Source of the DNA: Calamus simplicifolius
Taxonomy: Eukaryota > Streptophyta > Magnoliopsida > Arecales > Arecaceae
DNA: 64,000 bases
NCBI GenBank assembly: GCA_900491605.1
Contig: UESW01004559.1
Location: 146,926 to 210,925 of the forward strand
Direction: 5' to 3'
Positions 11,137 to 22,936 of this stretch are shown here, in pieces (positions within the stretch are counted from its first letter, which is position 1; each line of letters begins with the position of its first letter). Below the pieces are notes generated by a model, which was not told where the DNA came from, did no database searches, and saw nothing but the letters and a program-made list of their open reading frames with translations. A program made the position numbers and the translations under genes.

Positions 11137-11844
11137 CTATCCAACTCCCCTCAACTACAATTGAAAAAAGCAAACGAAAATTTGAAGCATAGCAACAATT
11201 TTTAACTAGAGATTCGACCTTTATGCCAAACAAAGAGAAGGAATGATTTAAGTTTAACAACTACGAGGAAAGAGGGGGAATGAGAGAGGGAAAAAGAGAG
11301 AGATACCGGTGGAAGGGGAGTCCAGAGGGAAAGAAAGCCGCAGGACGCCCGAGAGGGAAATGAGTGGAGAATCGAGATGGGCGTGCTCGTCCTCGAACCA
11401 ATGCAAGCTTTTGAGGGTTGGTCGAGACCCTTCAGCATGCTTAGCGTCAGTAGCTTGCCGCAGTGTAGGAGACCTCAAAACCCAAGACGGTGTGAAGAGG
11501 CGTTGTAGCGATCTCCAAAATTTTATCTCTAACATCTTTTTTTATCAAGACTCGGACCAAATAAGCAGTCCTCTAATTCTTCATGGACGCCAGTAGCTAC
11601 CAAACCCAATCCTCGTAGCATTCAAACTATCAAAGAGGCTTGAAATTAAATCGGGTATGCTTTAAGATTCAAGCTGCGACTGCTCCTTTCTTAATCTTCG
11701 GCGAACTTCGCCATCTTAGTGTTCTACTTCATCAGATTATGGAGAGAACTGCCCCCCCCCCCCCCCCCCCCCCATTCCTATTGAATCGGATCAAACTCAG
11801 CATGGATGGATGCCTAGAAGAAGACCTGCGGATGCCCGATTTGT
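11137..11844. other. No gene recognised; includes a 22-base C run
   Basis: Unique-looking sequence between the Tat LTR and the LINE. An uninterrupted run of 22 C lies at 11752-11773. The last part may be LINE 5' leader, but I cannot place the LINE start. Confidence 0.5.
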
Positions 11845-13612
11845 TTGGGCCTCTTCTTCCCCTTCTTCGACGAAAGTTGCAACATTGGAGCTGAGCTTCC
11901 CGAGGTGATCCAAGTACCTCCAACAGCCTTAAAAGAGAAGGTCAGGTGCTGGGAGAAGCACACCATCTTTGCAAGGAGCATCCATCGCTGGATTCCTTCA
12001 AACACTATAATTAGAGAATTTCGAAGAGCTGGTGTTGCCGGCGAGGTTGGAGTTGTATGCCTTACTCATCAATGTTACATCTTCTAATTCTCTGAACCTA
12101 CTGACAAGTAATTGGTACTGGGGAGGCCATGGGTTGTCAACGGCCAACCGATAGCCACTGTGGAATGGTCATCACAGTTTATTCCAGCGTTGGATTCTTT
12201 GGCATTTTCCTTGCTTTGGATCCGGCTGCCTAATCAGCCAATCGAATTTTGGAAAGATGACATTCTGAGTTCTATCCTTGCTCTGACTGGCCATTTTGTC
12301 TTCTCCGACTCATCAACAAAGGAGAAGATCAGAGAAGGTTTCGCTCGGGCCTGCGTATGCTTCAATCTGGGAAGGCCTCTTCGTCCGAGAGTAAGGGAGC
12401 GGGATAGCCAATCTCCTTTCTGGCAGCAGTTTGCCTATGAACATTTGGAAGGCATATGCTCCAGATGTGGGTCTATGCACTTCCATAGCACCTGCTCACC
12501 GTCGTCGGAAGCAGAGTCCTCCTCGGCTGGTTCTTCCTTCGGTCCGTGGATGGTGGCTCTGCGACGGCATCGAACTCCCAATGACCAAGCTTCAAATCTA
12601 AGGAGGAAGCCTCCAGATGCATCAAACCAACCAGGGTCTGTTCCCGTTCAGTCCTCGATGATGGATGGCAAGTTTTGATGAAGATTGCTCATCGACGTCT
12701 CTCCAAGATCAGCCAAAATCAATGTTCCCCTACTTCTGACCCTTTTCTGGAAAAGGGAGGGAGGAAGGAGGAAGTGCCGACTGATGGTGGAGCGCCAACT
12801 GGTTCCCCTACTTCACCATCTTCTGGTTCCCCTGGCTCCCCTGCTTCTGGTTCCCCTAGGTATCAGTGTGGTTCGACCATGGATCTTGCTGGGAGGAAGG
12901 GAGGCATGAAGGCTGTTGGTGTCGTGCTGGGTGGAAGTGGTGTGCCCGCAGACAAAGGGCGTGCTGAGACTGTGTCCAACAAAGCTTCTGATACCCAACC
13001 AGGGAATTTAAGTTCACTGGACTCTCTGAATTCTAAGGTAAATTCAGAGAATCCCTTTGCATTGTTGGGCACTGATAAGTGGGTCGGGTGGCCTACGGTC
13101 CGCAAGGATGCTAACCCTGGTCCATCCAAGAGGGTCAGGCCTGCGGAGGTTCAAACCCATGTTATCTCCAAAAATGAAAAGAGGAAAGGTAAAGCGAACT
13201 CATTTGGCTCAGTCACTATACAGGACAAATTCACCTTTTCAGCATATTAGGACTCTGCTCGGGGCTCAGTGATTTTGGATGATATGGGTGTTCAGTCTAC
13301 AAGTCTACTTGTAAGCAAAGTGTGACCCCTGATGGGGTGAAGGACGTGCTTGCCCTGCCAACTCATCTAGAGGGTCGTGGCCATGACTCAACTGTTTCCT
13401 ACCTCAAGGAAGCTATTCTGAGGCAAGGAATGGATTCCCTGGGCTCGTCCCCGTCCCCCTGGATGAAGGAGAATGAAGTAATCATGGAGGATTACCAAAT
13501 ACTGGGGTGCACTAGTCAGAATACTAAGGGTGGCAATCCAACTAATGGGTGCCTTTCTGGTAATGACATGTTAGAGGACCAGGCTGGGTCCCAACCCTCT
13601 TCAACTATTTAA
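11845..13612 (+). pseudogene. LINE ORF1, nucleic-acid-binding protein
   Basis: Frame 1 reads LKEKVRCWEKHTIFARSIH, then GRPWVVNGQPIATVEWS and SLLWIRLPNQPIEFWKDDIL, the signature of the DUF4283 domain found in plant LINE ORF1 proteins. A zinc-knuckle remnant (CSRCGSMHFHSTC, about 12460-12500) follows, one residue short of the CX2CX4HX4C pattern. In-frame stops lie at about 12084 and 12109. The tail, rich in Ser/Pro/Gly, changes frame near 12670 and again before 13322, and ends at TAA 13610-13612. The product would coat LINE RNA. Confidence 0.75.
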
Positions 13613-14350
13613 TGAAGATAGTTATCTGGAATATCAGAGGAGTTCGTAAACCTTCATTTCGTTTCTCTTTTGGGAGACTTATACAGTTATATAATTTTGA
13701 TATCTGTGTTCTTTTGGAAACCCAATTGTCGGATAATAGCCTAGCCTAATTCAGAAGACATGTTTCCAGATCTTGGTCTTCTTATGTAGTGGAGTCTACG
13801 GGGTTATCTGAAGGTATTCTAGCTTTTTGGCATAATACTTCCATCAGGGTGGATGTCTTTCATCGATGCAACCAGCAAGTTGCCCTCGTTATCTTAGAGA
13901 GGACTTCTGCCCCCTGGCTCCTCTTGGGAATTTACGCTAGCATTAATTTTCGAAAGAGACGTATCCTTTGGTATGAGATTCACTCTCTTCTTACTTAAAG
14001 AGTTCCATCTCTCATTGTAGGAGATTTCAATAGCATTGTCGGGGCCAATGAAAAAAAAGGGGGAAGACAACCTAGGATTTCAGCGAAAGTTTCAGAGTTC
14101 AGGACTTTCATTTCTGATACTGGTTTGCTTGACTTAGGGTACTCGAGCTCCTAATTCACCTGGTGTAATAACCGCTAGGGATCTGTGCGAGTCTGAGAGA
14201 AATTGGATAGGGCTATGGCCACGGCCCACTTGCTTCAAAATTATCCATCTACCACTGTTACTCACTTTCCAAAGATTGATTCTGATCACTGCCCCATCTT
14301 GATATCCACAAATGTGATTGCTCAGCAAAGAAGATCGTTTCGATTTGAAC
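13612..14350 (+). pseudogene. LINE ORF2 endonuclease domain
   Basis: The ATG at 13612 shares a base with the ORF1 stop (TAATG). MKIVIWNIRG begins the exonuclease-endonuclease-phosphatase fold: WN, LLETQ, LLGIYAS, VGDFNSIVG and SDHCPI supply the metal- and DNA-binding residues (N, E, Y, D-N, D-H) in order. This domain nicks target DNA to prime reverse transcription. One frame runs the whole length but has stops at about 13747, 13996, 14152, 14176 and 14188, so it is inactive. The catalytic motifs themselves are unchanged. Confidence 0.85.
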
Positions 14351-16925
14351 AATTCTGGACCTTCTATTCCTCTACTCGGACCCTCATCTCTCTGATATGG
14401 CATTTACCTATGAGAGGCAGTGTTACTTACAGGCTATCTAGGCATCTGGAGCTTGCGAGGTGCAGACTCTCTAGATGGAATAGACTAGAGGTTAGGGATC
14501 TGGTCAGACAAGTGAAACAGGTGAAAAATAATATTATTACCTTCCAGACCAAAGAAGATTATGAGGGTTGCCTTACTGATCAGGGCATCACATCTCTCCA
14601 AGCTAAGTTAGCTCTTCACCACTCCTTCCTACAGCAGCAAAAAATATTTTGGAGGCAAAGGTCTCGAATTCAGTGGATTCGAGATGGGAATCGCAATATC
14701 ATATTCTTTCACCATGCCATCCTAAAGCGTCGAGCAGCTAATAGGATTTGGCAACTTGCTGATGAGGTGGGGCAATACCAGGAGGATATTCACATTATCA
14801 GGGATCAGCTTCTTCACTTCTTTCAGACTAAATGGTTGAAGTGCACTGGTGATGGGTTTCCTGTCCACCTGGTTCGACTGCTAAGAGAGTCTCAGCAGAG
14901 GAGAATGACCTTCTTATCAGGTCGATTATTGTGGATGAGATACGAAAGGTTGTTTGGGATCTTAGGCCTGACAAGGCCCCTAGGCCTGATGGGTTTTCGT
15001 CTTTCTTCTTTCGCCATTATTGGACTATAATGAGCCAGAATATTGTGCAGACTATCCATAGTGTTTTTCAATCCAAATCAATTATTGCTGATTGGAACCG
15101 AACTTTAATTACTCTTGTGCCTAAGTGCACTGGTGCTTCCGCCTCTCAGCATTTTTGGCCCATCAGCCTGTGCACTATCTTATACAAGGTTTGTGCACGT
15201 ATTATAGTCACTTGCCCGCAGACTGTGATGCCTCGCCTCATTTCTATTAAGCAGGATGCTTTTATTAGAGGGTGTTGCATTACTGACAATATCTTGATTG
15301 CCCAGGAGTTTATGCACGACCTCCAGAGATTTTCTGCCCGTCAGTGTCTTATGGTTGTTAAGCTAGACATGGAGCGAGCTTATGACAGAGTGAGCTAGGA
15401 TTTTCTGTACAGCACTCTTCATGAATTTAGGTTTGACTGCCTTGTTATTGGATGGATCATGGCCTGCATTCATAGACCGTCATTCTCTCTTATCATCAAC
15501 GATAGCCAGACTGATTTCTTTCACTCTACTGTTGGGTTGCATCAGGGATGCCCTCTATCCCCTTTCATGTTCATCCTTGTTGTTAACGATCTATCTCGTG
15601 CATTCGCTTAGGCACAGAATGACTTTCGTATTACCCCTTTTACGACGGCACCCTAAGGCCCCTCAGTCTCTCATTTTCTATTTACTGATGATTGCATATT
15701 ATTGGGTCAGGCCACTATCCATAATGTGGCAACCTTTGCTTCTGTTATTCAGCTCTACTGTCAGGCCTCTGGTCAGAAAGTTAATCTTCATATGTCCATG
15801 ATCTATTTTAGTCCAAAAATGATTGCTATAAACGAGGGAGGCCATCCTCCAAACCCTAGGCATTACTACCCATATTGACCGGCTATCTTATCTGGGAATC
15901 CCTATCACGAAAAGACAGCCGTGATGTAGAGATTACATTGACATTCAGCGTCGAGTCAGTGACCATCTTGATGGCTGGCACGTCATGGGGGTTATTCATG
16001 GTGGCGAGGATTACCCTTCTACACTCGGTTCTCATCTCTCTTTCTCTTTATCTTCTATCTAATGTTGTTGTTCCGAGAACTTGTCTGAGGAGGATAGAGA
16101 GATGTTTTAGAGACTTTCTATGGGCCTCCATGTAGGACGGCCATGGTATTCATCTGCTAGTATGGGACATTGTCTACTTGCCAATTTCTGAAGGTGGCTT
16201 TGGAATCCAGTCTTGGACAGTTAGAAGAGAGGCACTAATTGCTAGGCATGCTACGCGGTTCCTATTGGATCCGCATTGCTTCTGAAGCTCTTTTATGTGG
16301 ACCCATTATGGGGTTTGGACTCCCTCTATAGATTTTTAGTCCTCTCATGGATATTCTTTTTTCTGGAAGGAGATTTGCCGGTACGCTCCGATGATCTTGA
16401 ACAACATCTCATGGATGATTAGTGATAGATCCTCGGTAGATGTTGTTCAGGATACGTGGATTGCTGAGCTCTCCCTCTCACTCTGGTCTACATTTATCAG
16501 CATAGATATTCCTAGCAGCATGAGAGTCACAGATTTGATCTCTCAGGATCATACATCCTGGTACAGTCCCATGGTGTCCCAGTTCTTTGGGGAGGAGTTA
16601 GCTCGTAGGGTGCTTCCTATTCTGCTCATACTAGGGCACTCATCTAATACCAGATTATGGAAGAGATCATGTCTTTCTAGTGCACCTACCAGGGATCTGA
16701 TGAAGATTTATAGGCTATAGCTGCAGCATATGATCAATGCAGTATGGATCTGGAAGCTTCCTATCTATCCCAGGATTCAGCTCTTTATCTAAAAGCTTGC
16801 ATGGGATTGTCTTCTCACTTGCTCATTGCTTGCTGGAAGGGAAATGCCCATTCAGGCTACTTGCCCATTATGTGGACAGAAGGAGGAAACCACTAATCAT
16901 ATCATCTTTAGCTGCCCTAGAGTGA
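14350..16925 (+). pseudogene. LINE ORF2 reverse transcriptase and linker
   Basis: A helical linker (IQWIRDGNRNIIFFHHAILKR) leads to the reverse transcriptase; a frameshift falls near 14920. Conserved pieces are VWDLRPDKAPRPDGF, the DMERAYDRV box with the first catalytic Asp (about 15365-15395), LHQGCPLSPF (about 15537-15567), and FTDDCILLG (about 15677-15705), where the usual FADD has become FTDD. Several stops interrupt it. The region from about 15850 to 16925 is the decayed thumb and C-terminal part. Confidence 0.8.
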
Positions 16926-17156
16926 GACAGATCTGACTGATGATGGATTACCACCCTAGGAAGGGTGTTGATGGCTCTCGGAGGACTGCTCTATTGATTG
17001 ACATCTGGAGGAGAATCCGACAGCAAGGCTCTATTTGGACTGGCACAGCCTACTAGATTTGGCTATCGCGAAACCTGCTTATTTTTACTAACGATGTAGT
17101 ATCTCCCTGCAGGGTTGTGAGGAAAGTTATTTCCTTCTCTGAAGAATACACACTCC

Positions 17157-17771
17157 ATGGTTATGCTTCTGATTCTGACAGCTTTGGCCACTGGGGCTCC
17201 TCTGCTGCCTTGGCAGCGAACCAGCATACGATTTTATATATTGGGAGCCCCCTCTCCAGGGTTTGTCAAAATCAATTTTGATGGGAGTGTTCGGAAAAGA
17301 TGTGCTAGCTCAACATGTATTATCCGTAGGACTGATGGAGTAATGTTGGCGGTGGATGGCTTTGGCCTTCTAAACTCCTTAGTTTCTCTGGCTGAGCTTT
17401 ATGCAGCTTGGGCTGGTATTTCATACGCCACTCGGATCTTACATGCTTATTGTCTCTTTATCGAGGGGGACTCTACTACGATCATCCGATGGGTTCGGTA
17501 GGATTTTTGTGACACAGTCCAAGCAATCCTTTACTTTATGATATCTGGTTTATCCTTTGGGAGGTTCATATAATTTAGATTCGGCATGTTTACAGGGAAG
17601 CTAATGCTGCGGTGGATTGGATGGTGGCCTTTATGGCCTATCACTCTGATTTTAAATTTAAAAATAGAAAAATCCCTATCCCATTGTACTAAAGCAAATA
17701 CTATTTTCTAATATATCATGATTGACTCATATTAGAGTAGTGTGATCATCCATTTTCATCCCAAAAAAAAA
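17157..17771 (+). pseudogene. LINE C-terminal RNase H domain and A tail
   Basis: FVKINFDGSVRKRCASS (about 17266-17316) is the first strand of the plant-type RNase H (RVT_3), with the catalytic Asp of NFDGS; LAELYAAWAGISYA and IEGDSTTII supply the Glu and second Asp regions. A stop at 17502 and later stops break the end. RNase H at the C-terminus of ORF2 is known from several plant L1 lineages. An A run at 17763-17771 closes the element. Confidence 0.8.
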
Positions 17772-18242
17772 GCTTCAAATCCATTAAAAATAGCCTCTGA
17801 GCTTAATCTCAAATGAAGCATTGCTTTTCAAAGCGTCGGAAAAAAGATAATTAATTTGTTAAGGCCCCCCGTTGTAATCAATTTCTACAAGATTAAGGCC
17901 CCGCGTTGCAATTAAATTTTACAAAGTTAAGGCCCCCCGTTCATTCTCCTCTGATCCCGCATTCTGGATCGTGCCCCCCTCCTCGATCGATCCTCCTCCT
18001 CTGCCCAAGCTTCGGCCCCCCTCCTCTGATTCAGTCCCCAAGCTCCATCCCTCCCGGCGTTCTGATCCGGTGCCCTATGGGAGCTCTTTTCCTCTTCAGT
18101 GCCTAGCGTTCTAATCATCCTCTTCAGTGCCCAAGCAGAGCAGATCCGGCATCATCAGTGGCCTAGGGCTTTCTCTTCTCTCCGACATCGCTCATTTCCC
18201 CTCGAAGGTAAGACCTCATCAGTTATTAATCGTTCCATTGAA
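17772..18242 (+). other. Possible host-gene promoter and 5' leader
   Basis: Between the LINE tail and the Copia insertion lies pyrimidine-rich sequence resembling a plant 5' untranslated region (CCTCCTCCTCTGCCC, TTTCTCTTCTCTCC), with a splice-donor-like TCGAAG|GTAAGA at 18206-18212. Joined across the Copia target site it continues into the candidate exon at 23551. No TATA box is obvious. Confidence 0.35.
17859..17945 (+). repeat. 34-bp direct repeat, 2.5 copies
   Basis: Units begin TTAAGGCCCC at 17859, 17893 and 17927, exactly 34 bp apart, each continuing with CGTTG.AATYAATTTYTACAA-like sequence; the third is partial. Located just upstream of the possible 5' leader. Confidence 0.85.
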
Positions 18243-18247
18243 GAGTC
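18243..18247. repeat. Target-site duplication GAGTC, left copy
   Basis: GAGTC immediately precedes the left LTR and recurs immediately after the right LTR at 23551-23555. Confidence 0.9.
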
Positions 18248-18866
18248 TGTTGGGCCCATGGCCCACTTATTCAGCCCATTAGGGCAAAAGGGAGCGCTAC
18301 TCCTTTTTCTACCAGGGTTTGTTCTCTCTCTTTTATAAAAGGAGTAGTCGCCTTCCTTTTTTGGATTTTCTCTTTTTTAAGGAGCAGCCGTCTGGAAAAA
18401 AAAGAGGAGAAGCATGTAGCAGGTATTTCTTTTTTTTCTAGGAGATTGCTAGGGGAAGAGAAGGAAGGACTGCTGCTTGGTGCTTAACTACGTGGGAGGA
18501 CTTCCACTCCAAGAATCACGTGAAGGTGCTGCAGAAGAAAAACAAGAGAAGAAGAAGAAGAGAAGGGAAGAAAATAAGGAGGTAACGCAGGAGACCGTAT
18601 TTTTTGGTGATGTAATCCTTATATCCCTATTATTCTCTTGTGATTGTTTCTCAAGTTCTGGCAAGGGACTTTGAGACTTGGATATTTATTATTTTATAGT
18701 GGATCTTCTTCTCTGGCTTGCCCGTGGTTTTTTTCCCTTTATCTTGAAGGGATTTTTACGTAAATCTTGGTGTTTCTGTGATTGTGTGGTTTGCGCATTT
18801 TTATTATTATTCCGCTGCGTATTACGGTCTGCTAGTATTTGCTCGTACACGGATTCTTTCCCATCA
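18248..18866 (+). repeat. 5' LTR of Copia element
   Basis: TGTTGGGCCCATGG to TTTCCCATCA, 619 bp. TATAAAA at 18334-18340 is the likely promoter box. The plus-strand open frame inside it (18477-18674) recurs in the other LTR and is not a gene. Confidence 0.9.
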
Positions 18867-18868
18867 AC

Positions 18869-18881
18869 TGGTATCAGAGCC
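18869..18881 (+). promoter_or_regulatory. Primer-binding site (initiator tRNA-Met type)
   Basis: TGGTATCAGAGCC two bases after the LTR end matches the complement of the plant initiator-methionine tRNA 3' end, the usual primer of Copia elements. Confidence 0.9.
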
Positions 18882-18908
18882 TGTGAATTTTTTTTTGTGT
18901 GTGCGAGC

Positions 18909-21900
18909 ATGGAGGCCGGTAATGTTTCCCGCATGATCAGTCTGAACGGAAACAATTGGATGATATGGAAACCAAGGATGGAGGACCTCTTATATTGCAA
19001 GGATCTATATGGACCTTTAGAAGGGGTCAAAGCAAAGCCCGCTACAGTGACAGACGATGCTTGGATCATGTTAGATCGGAAGGCAGTCGGTTTTATTCGG
19101 CAATGGTTGGATGATAGTGTCTTTCACCATGTTTCCACTGAGACTTCTGCAAACTCTCTTTGGAAAAAGTTAGAAAGTCTATATGAGAGAAAAACAGCTG
19201 GCAACAAGGCTTTCTTGATTAGAAAACTAGTGAATCTGAAATATAAAGAGGGTGCTTCTATTGCTGAGCATTTGAATGAAATGCAGAGTATTAATAATCA
19301 GTTATCCTCTATGAAAATGTCTCTTGATGATGAGTTGCAGGCATTGTTACTTCTCAGTTCATTGCCAGAAAGTTGGGAGACACTGGTAGTTTCCCTCAGT
19401 AATTCTGCACCAGACGATGTTATCACCATGAGTCAAGTAACAGGCAGTTTGTTGAATGAGGAGTTAAGAAGGAAAAATTCAGCAACTTCTCAGATTGATT
19501 CACAGGCACTTGTCTCAGAGAATAGAGGATGGTCAAAGTCTAGAAATAGAGACAATTCATACAAGGGTAGAAGCAAATCAAGGTCAAGAAAAGATATTAC
19601 TTGCTATAACTGTGGTGAGAAAGGGCACTACAAGAATCAGTGTAAGAAGCCTAAGAAGAGTAAGAAAAAGGGAAAAGAAGTGGAGGATACAGAGTCAAAG
19701 AAGAATATCACAGCTACTGTGCAGAGTGATGATTATTTGATTTTGTCTACTTCTGATGGTATCTTCTCATGTGAGTGTCAGAATCATGAGTGGGTGATTG
19801 ACACAGGTGCTTCTTATCATGCTACACCACGGAGGGAGTTTTTTTCTACATATAAGACTGGAAATTTTGGTGTTGTCAAGATGGGAAATCAAGGCACAGC
19901 AGACATCATTGGCATGGGTGACATCCAAATGAAGACCAATCTTGGCTGTAAGTTGGTGCTCAAGGATGTAAGGCATGTAGCTGACTTGAGGCTAAATTTA
20001 ATCTCAGTTGGAAGACTTGATGATGAAGATTTTGATAGCAGATTTCATAAAGGGCAATGGAAGCTCAGTAAAGGTTCACTTGTTGTAGCCAGTGGAAAGA
20101 AATGTCACACTTTATACAGGTTGCAGGCTAAAGCTTATGGTGAACAGTTGAATGTTACAGAGAACGACTTCAGCATGGAGTTGTGGCATAAATGACTGGG
20201 ACACATGAGTAAGAAGGGGCTGCAAGTTCTTTCCAAGAAAGAAGTTCTACCAGACTTCAAAGGTGTACATCTGAACCCATGTGTTGATTGTTTGGTTGGC
20301 AAGCAACATAGAGTTTCTTTTGCTAGTCCTGCTTTATCTAAAAAAATGCATGTTTTGGATCGTATATATACAGATGTTTGTGGTCCTCTGAGGACAAAAA
20401 CTCCTAGTGGATCAGTTAATGTTCTAGGCATCAGTGGTGCACTTTATTTTGTCACTTTTATAGATGATTTTTCTAGAAAAGTTTGGGTCTATGGTTTGAA
20501 GACTAAAGATCAGGTTATTAATGTCTTCAAAGAGTTTCATGCCAGAGTTGAAAGAGAGACAGGAAAGAAACTGAAATGTATAAGGTCAGATAATGGTGGT
20601 GAGTACACAGGGTTATTTGATAATTATTGCAGATCACATGGCATTCAACATGAGATGACAGTTCCTGGTACTCCTCAGCATAATGCAATTGCAGAGAGAA
20701 TGAACCGCACCATCATGGAAAAGATCAGATGTATGCTTTCACAGTCCAAGTTACCTAAAAGATTTTGGGATGAGGCATTGAAGACAGCGGTTGATGTAAT
20801 AAACTTATCACCATGTACAGCTCTAGATGGTGATGTTGCAGAGCGTGTATGGTCAGGAAAAGATGTCTCTTATAAGCACTTGAGAGTGTTTGGTTGTCGT
20901 GCATTTGCACATGTTCCAGACATTGAGAGGTCCAAGCTGGATGGTAAGACAAAAGAATGTGCTTTGCTTGGTTACTCACATGATGAGTTTGGTTATAGAC
21001 TTTGGGATCCAGAAAAGCAGAAGGTATTCAGAAGCAGAGATGTGGTATTTTTTGAAGATCAAACCCTTCAAGACTTCAAGAAGGAGGTGTCAGTCAAGTC
21101 TTCTGCAGGAGGATTAACAGACTGTGATCCAGTTACTCCTCTAGTAAATCTGGGTGATAGAGGAGATGTGCAAGAAAATAGTGCAGGAGCAGGTATTAAC
21201 TCACCTGTAGGACATGTTGAGCAGGAAGGAGATCAGGAGCAACCTCCTACAGAGCCTCAGCTGAGAAGATCTATCAGACAACGTCAACCTTCCAAAAGGT
21301 ATTCTACAGATAAATATATAATGCTTACTGATGCAGGTGAACCAGAATGTTACCAGGAGGCAGTTGAAAGTGAGCAGAAAAAGGAGTGGTTAGTAGGTAT
21401 GCTGGAAGAAATGAATGCCTTACAGAAGAACCACACATATGATTTAGTGGAACTACCAAGAGGAAGGAAGGCTTTAAAGAACAAGTGGGTTTTCAGGTTA
21501 AAACTCAACAGCATTGTTCTCAACCAAAGTACAAGGTCAGATTGGTTGTGAAAGGCTTTGGTCAAAAGAAAGGTATTGACTTTGAAGAGATTTTTTCTCC
21601 TGTTGTTAAAATGTCTTCAATTCGTGTTGCTCTAGGTATTGCTGCTAGTCTAGACTTGGAGGTTGAGCAATTAGATGTGAAGACAGCTTTTCTTCATGGT
21701 GATTTGGAGGAGGAAATCTATATGGAGCAACTAGAAGGCTTCAAAGTCAAAGGTAAAGAAAATCTTGTCTGCATATTGAAAAAAAGCTTATATGGGCTGA
21801 AGCAAGCTCCAAGGCAGTGGTACAAGAAATTTGATTCATTTATGGCTGAAAATGGATACAAAAGAATGGCTTCAGATCATTGTGTGTATATCAAATGGTT

Positions 21901-22894
21901 TAGTGAGGATTTTGTCATACTCCTACTTTATGTTGATGACATGCTTATTCTTGGGAAAGATATGTCTATGATTGATAGGTTGAAGAAGGAGCTGAGCAAT
22001 TCATTTGAAATGAAGGATATGGGACCAGCAAAGCAAATACTGGGTATGCAGATTTCTCGTGATAGAAGAATCAAGAAAATATGGTTGTCACAGGAAAAGT
22101 ACATTGAGAAGGTATTGGATAGGTTCAGTATGATCAATGCAAAGCCAGTTGGTTCTCCTCTTGCAGGTCACTTCAGGTTGTGCTCAGAGCAAAGTCCTTC
22201 AAGTGATGAGGAGAAGGAGAAAATGAAGAAGGTTCCTTATGCTTCAGCAGTCGGAAGTTTGATGTACGCGATGGTATGTACGAGGCCAGACATCGCATAT
22301 GCAGTGGGTGTTGCTAGCAGATTTCTTGCAAATCCAGGGAAAGAGCATTGGGCAGCAGTGAAGTGGATCTTCAGATATCTCAGAGGAAGCTCCAAAGTTT
22401 GTTTAAGCTTTGGGGGTGGTCCAGCTGTGCTGATTGGTTACACAGATGTAGATATGGCGAGAGATATTGATACAAGGAAGTCCACATCAGGTTTCATACT
22501 TACTTTTGCAGGGGGAGCTGTGTCATGGCAATCCAGATTGCAAAGGTGTGTAGCTCTCTCTACCACAGAGGCAGAATAAATTGCTGCTACCGAGGTCTGT
22601 AAGGAGATGCTGTGGATGAAAGAATTCTTACATGAATTGGGATTGAAACAGAAAAATTATGTGGTACATTGTGACAGCCAGAGCGCCATCTACTTGTGCA
22701 AGAACCCAACTTTTCATTTCAAGTCAAAGCATATAGATGTGAGATACCACTGGATTCGAAATGTGTTTGAAGAGAAGCAGTTACAGCTTCAGAAAATTCA
22801 CACAGATGAAAATGGGGCAGACATGTTAACAAAGACCTTATCAAAAGAAAGGCAAGAGATATGCCGACAGCTGATCGGCATGATTTCACACTAA
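18909..22894 (+). pseudogene. gag-pol: Copia gag-pol polyprotein, two stops and one frameshift
   Basis: The ATG at 18909 opens gag (MEAGNVSRMISLNGNNWMIW); the upstream in-frame start at 18678 lies in the LTR. A zinc knuckle CYNCGEKGHYKNQC is at 19602-19643. Protease has VIDTGAS with Asp at 19800-19802. Integrase has an H-H-C-C finger (about 20195-20310) and the D,D,E residues in YTDVCGPL, IRSDNGGEY and IAERMNRT. Reverse transcriptase has YVDD at 21929-21940; RNase H runs from about 22430. Defects: TGA at 20193-20195 (probably CGA to TGA), a frameshift near 21500, and TAA at 22577-22579 in STTEAE*. The RNase H motif near 22440 has also drifted (TDVDMARD). Confidence 0.9.
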
Positions 22895-22924
22895 GGAAGC
22901 ATGAGACAGCCTCCCTTATGGGCT

Positions 22925-22936
22925 GAAGGGGGAGGT
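22925..22936 (+). promoter_or_regulatory. Polypurine tract
   Basis: GAAGGGGGAGGT directly precedes the 3' LTR start TGTTGGG; primer for plus-strand DNA. Confidence 0.85.

Larger units (their letters stand above)
11845..17771 (+). mobile_element. L1-type LINE (non-LTR retrotransposon), degenerate
   Basis: ORF1 with a DUF4283-like domain and zinc knuckle, then an apurinic-type endonuclease, an L1 reverse transcriptase and a C-terminal RNase H, in the order of plant L1 elements. The 3' end is an A run (17763-17771) after a short 3' tail. About six kilobases long, near full length for plant LINEs, but carrying many stops and several frameshifts. The exact 5' end is uncertain, and I could not find a convincing target-site duplication. 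Confidence 0.85.

Noticed and set aside
11632..17785. Possible LINE target duplication (GCTTGAAATTAAAT near 11639 and GCTTCAAATCCAT at 17772)
   Set aside because: The two differ at several positions and the first lies before the C run; too weak to call.
18477..18674. Lys/Glu-rich open frame, repeated at 22901-23359
   Set aside because: It lies within both LTRs of the Copia element and reflects LTR purine richness, not a gene.
18869..18881. tRNA-like TGGTATCAGAGCC (also at 32982)
   Set aside because: These are retrotransposon primer-binding sites complementary to a tRNA end; no cloverleaf surrounds them.
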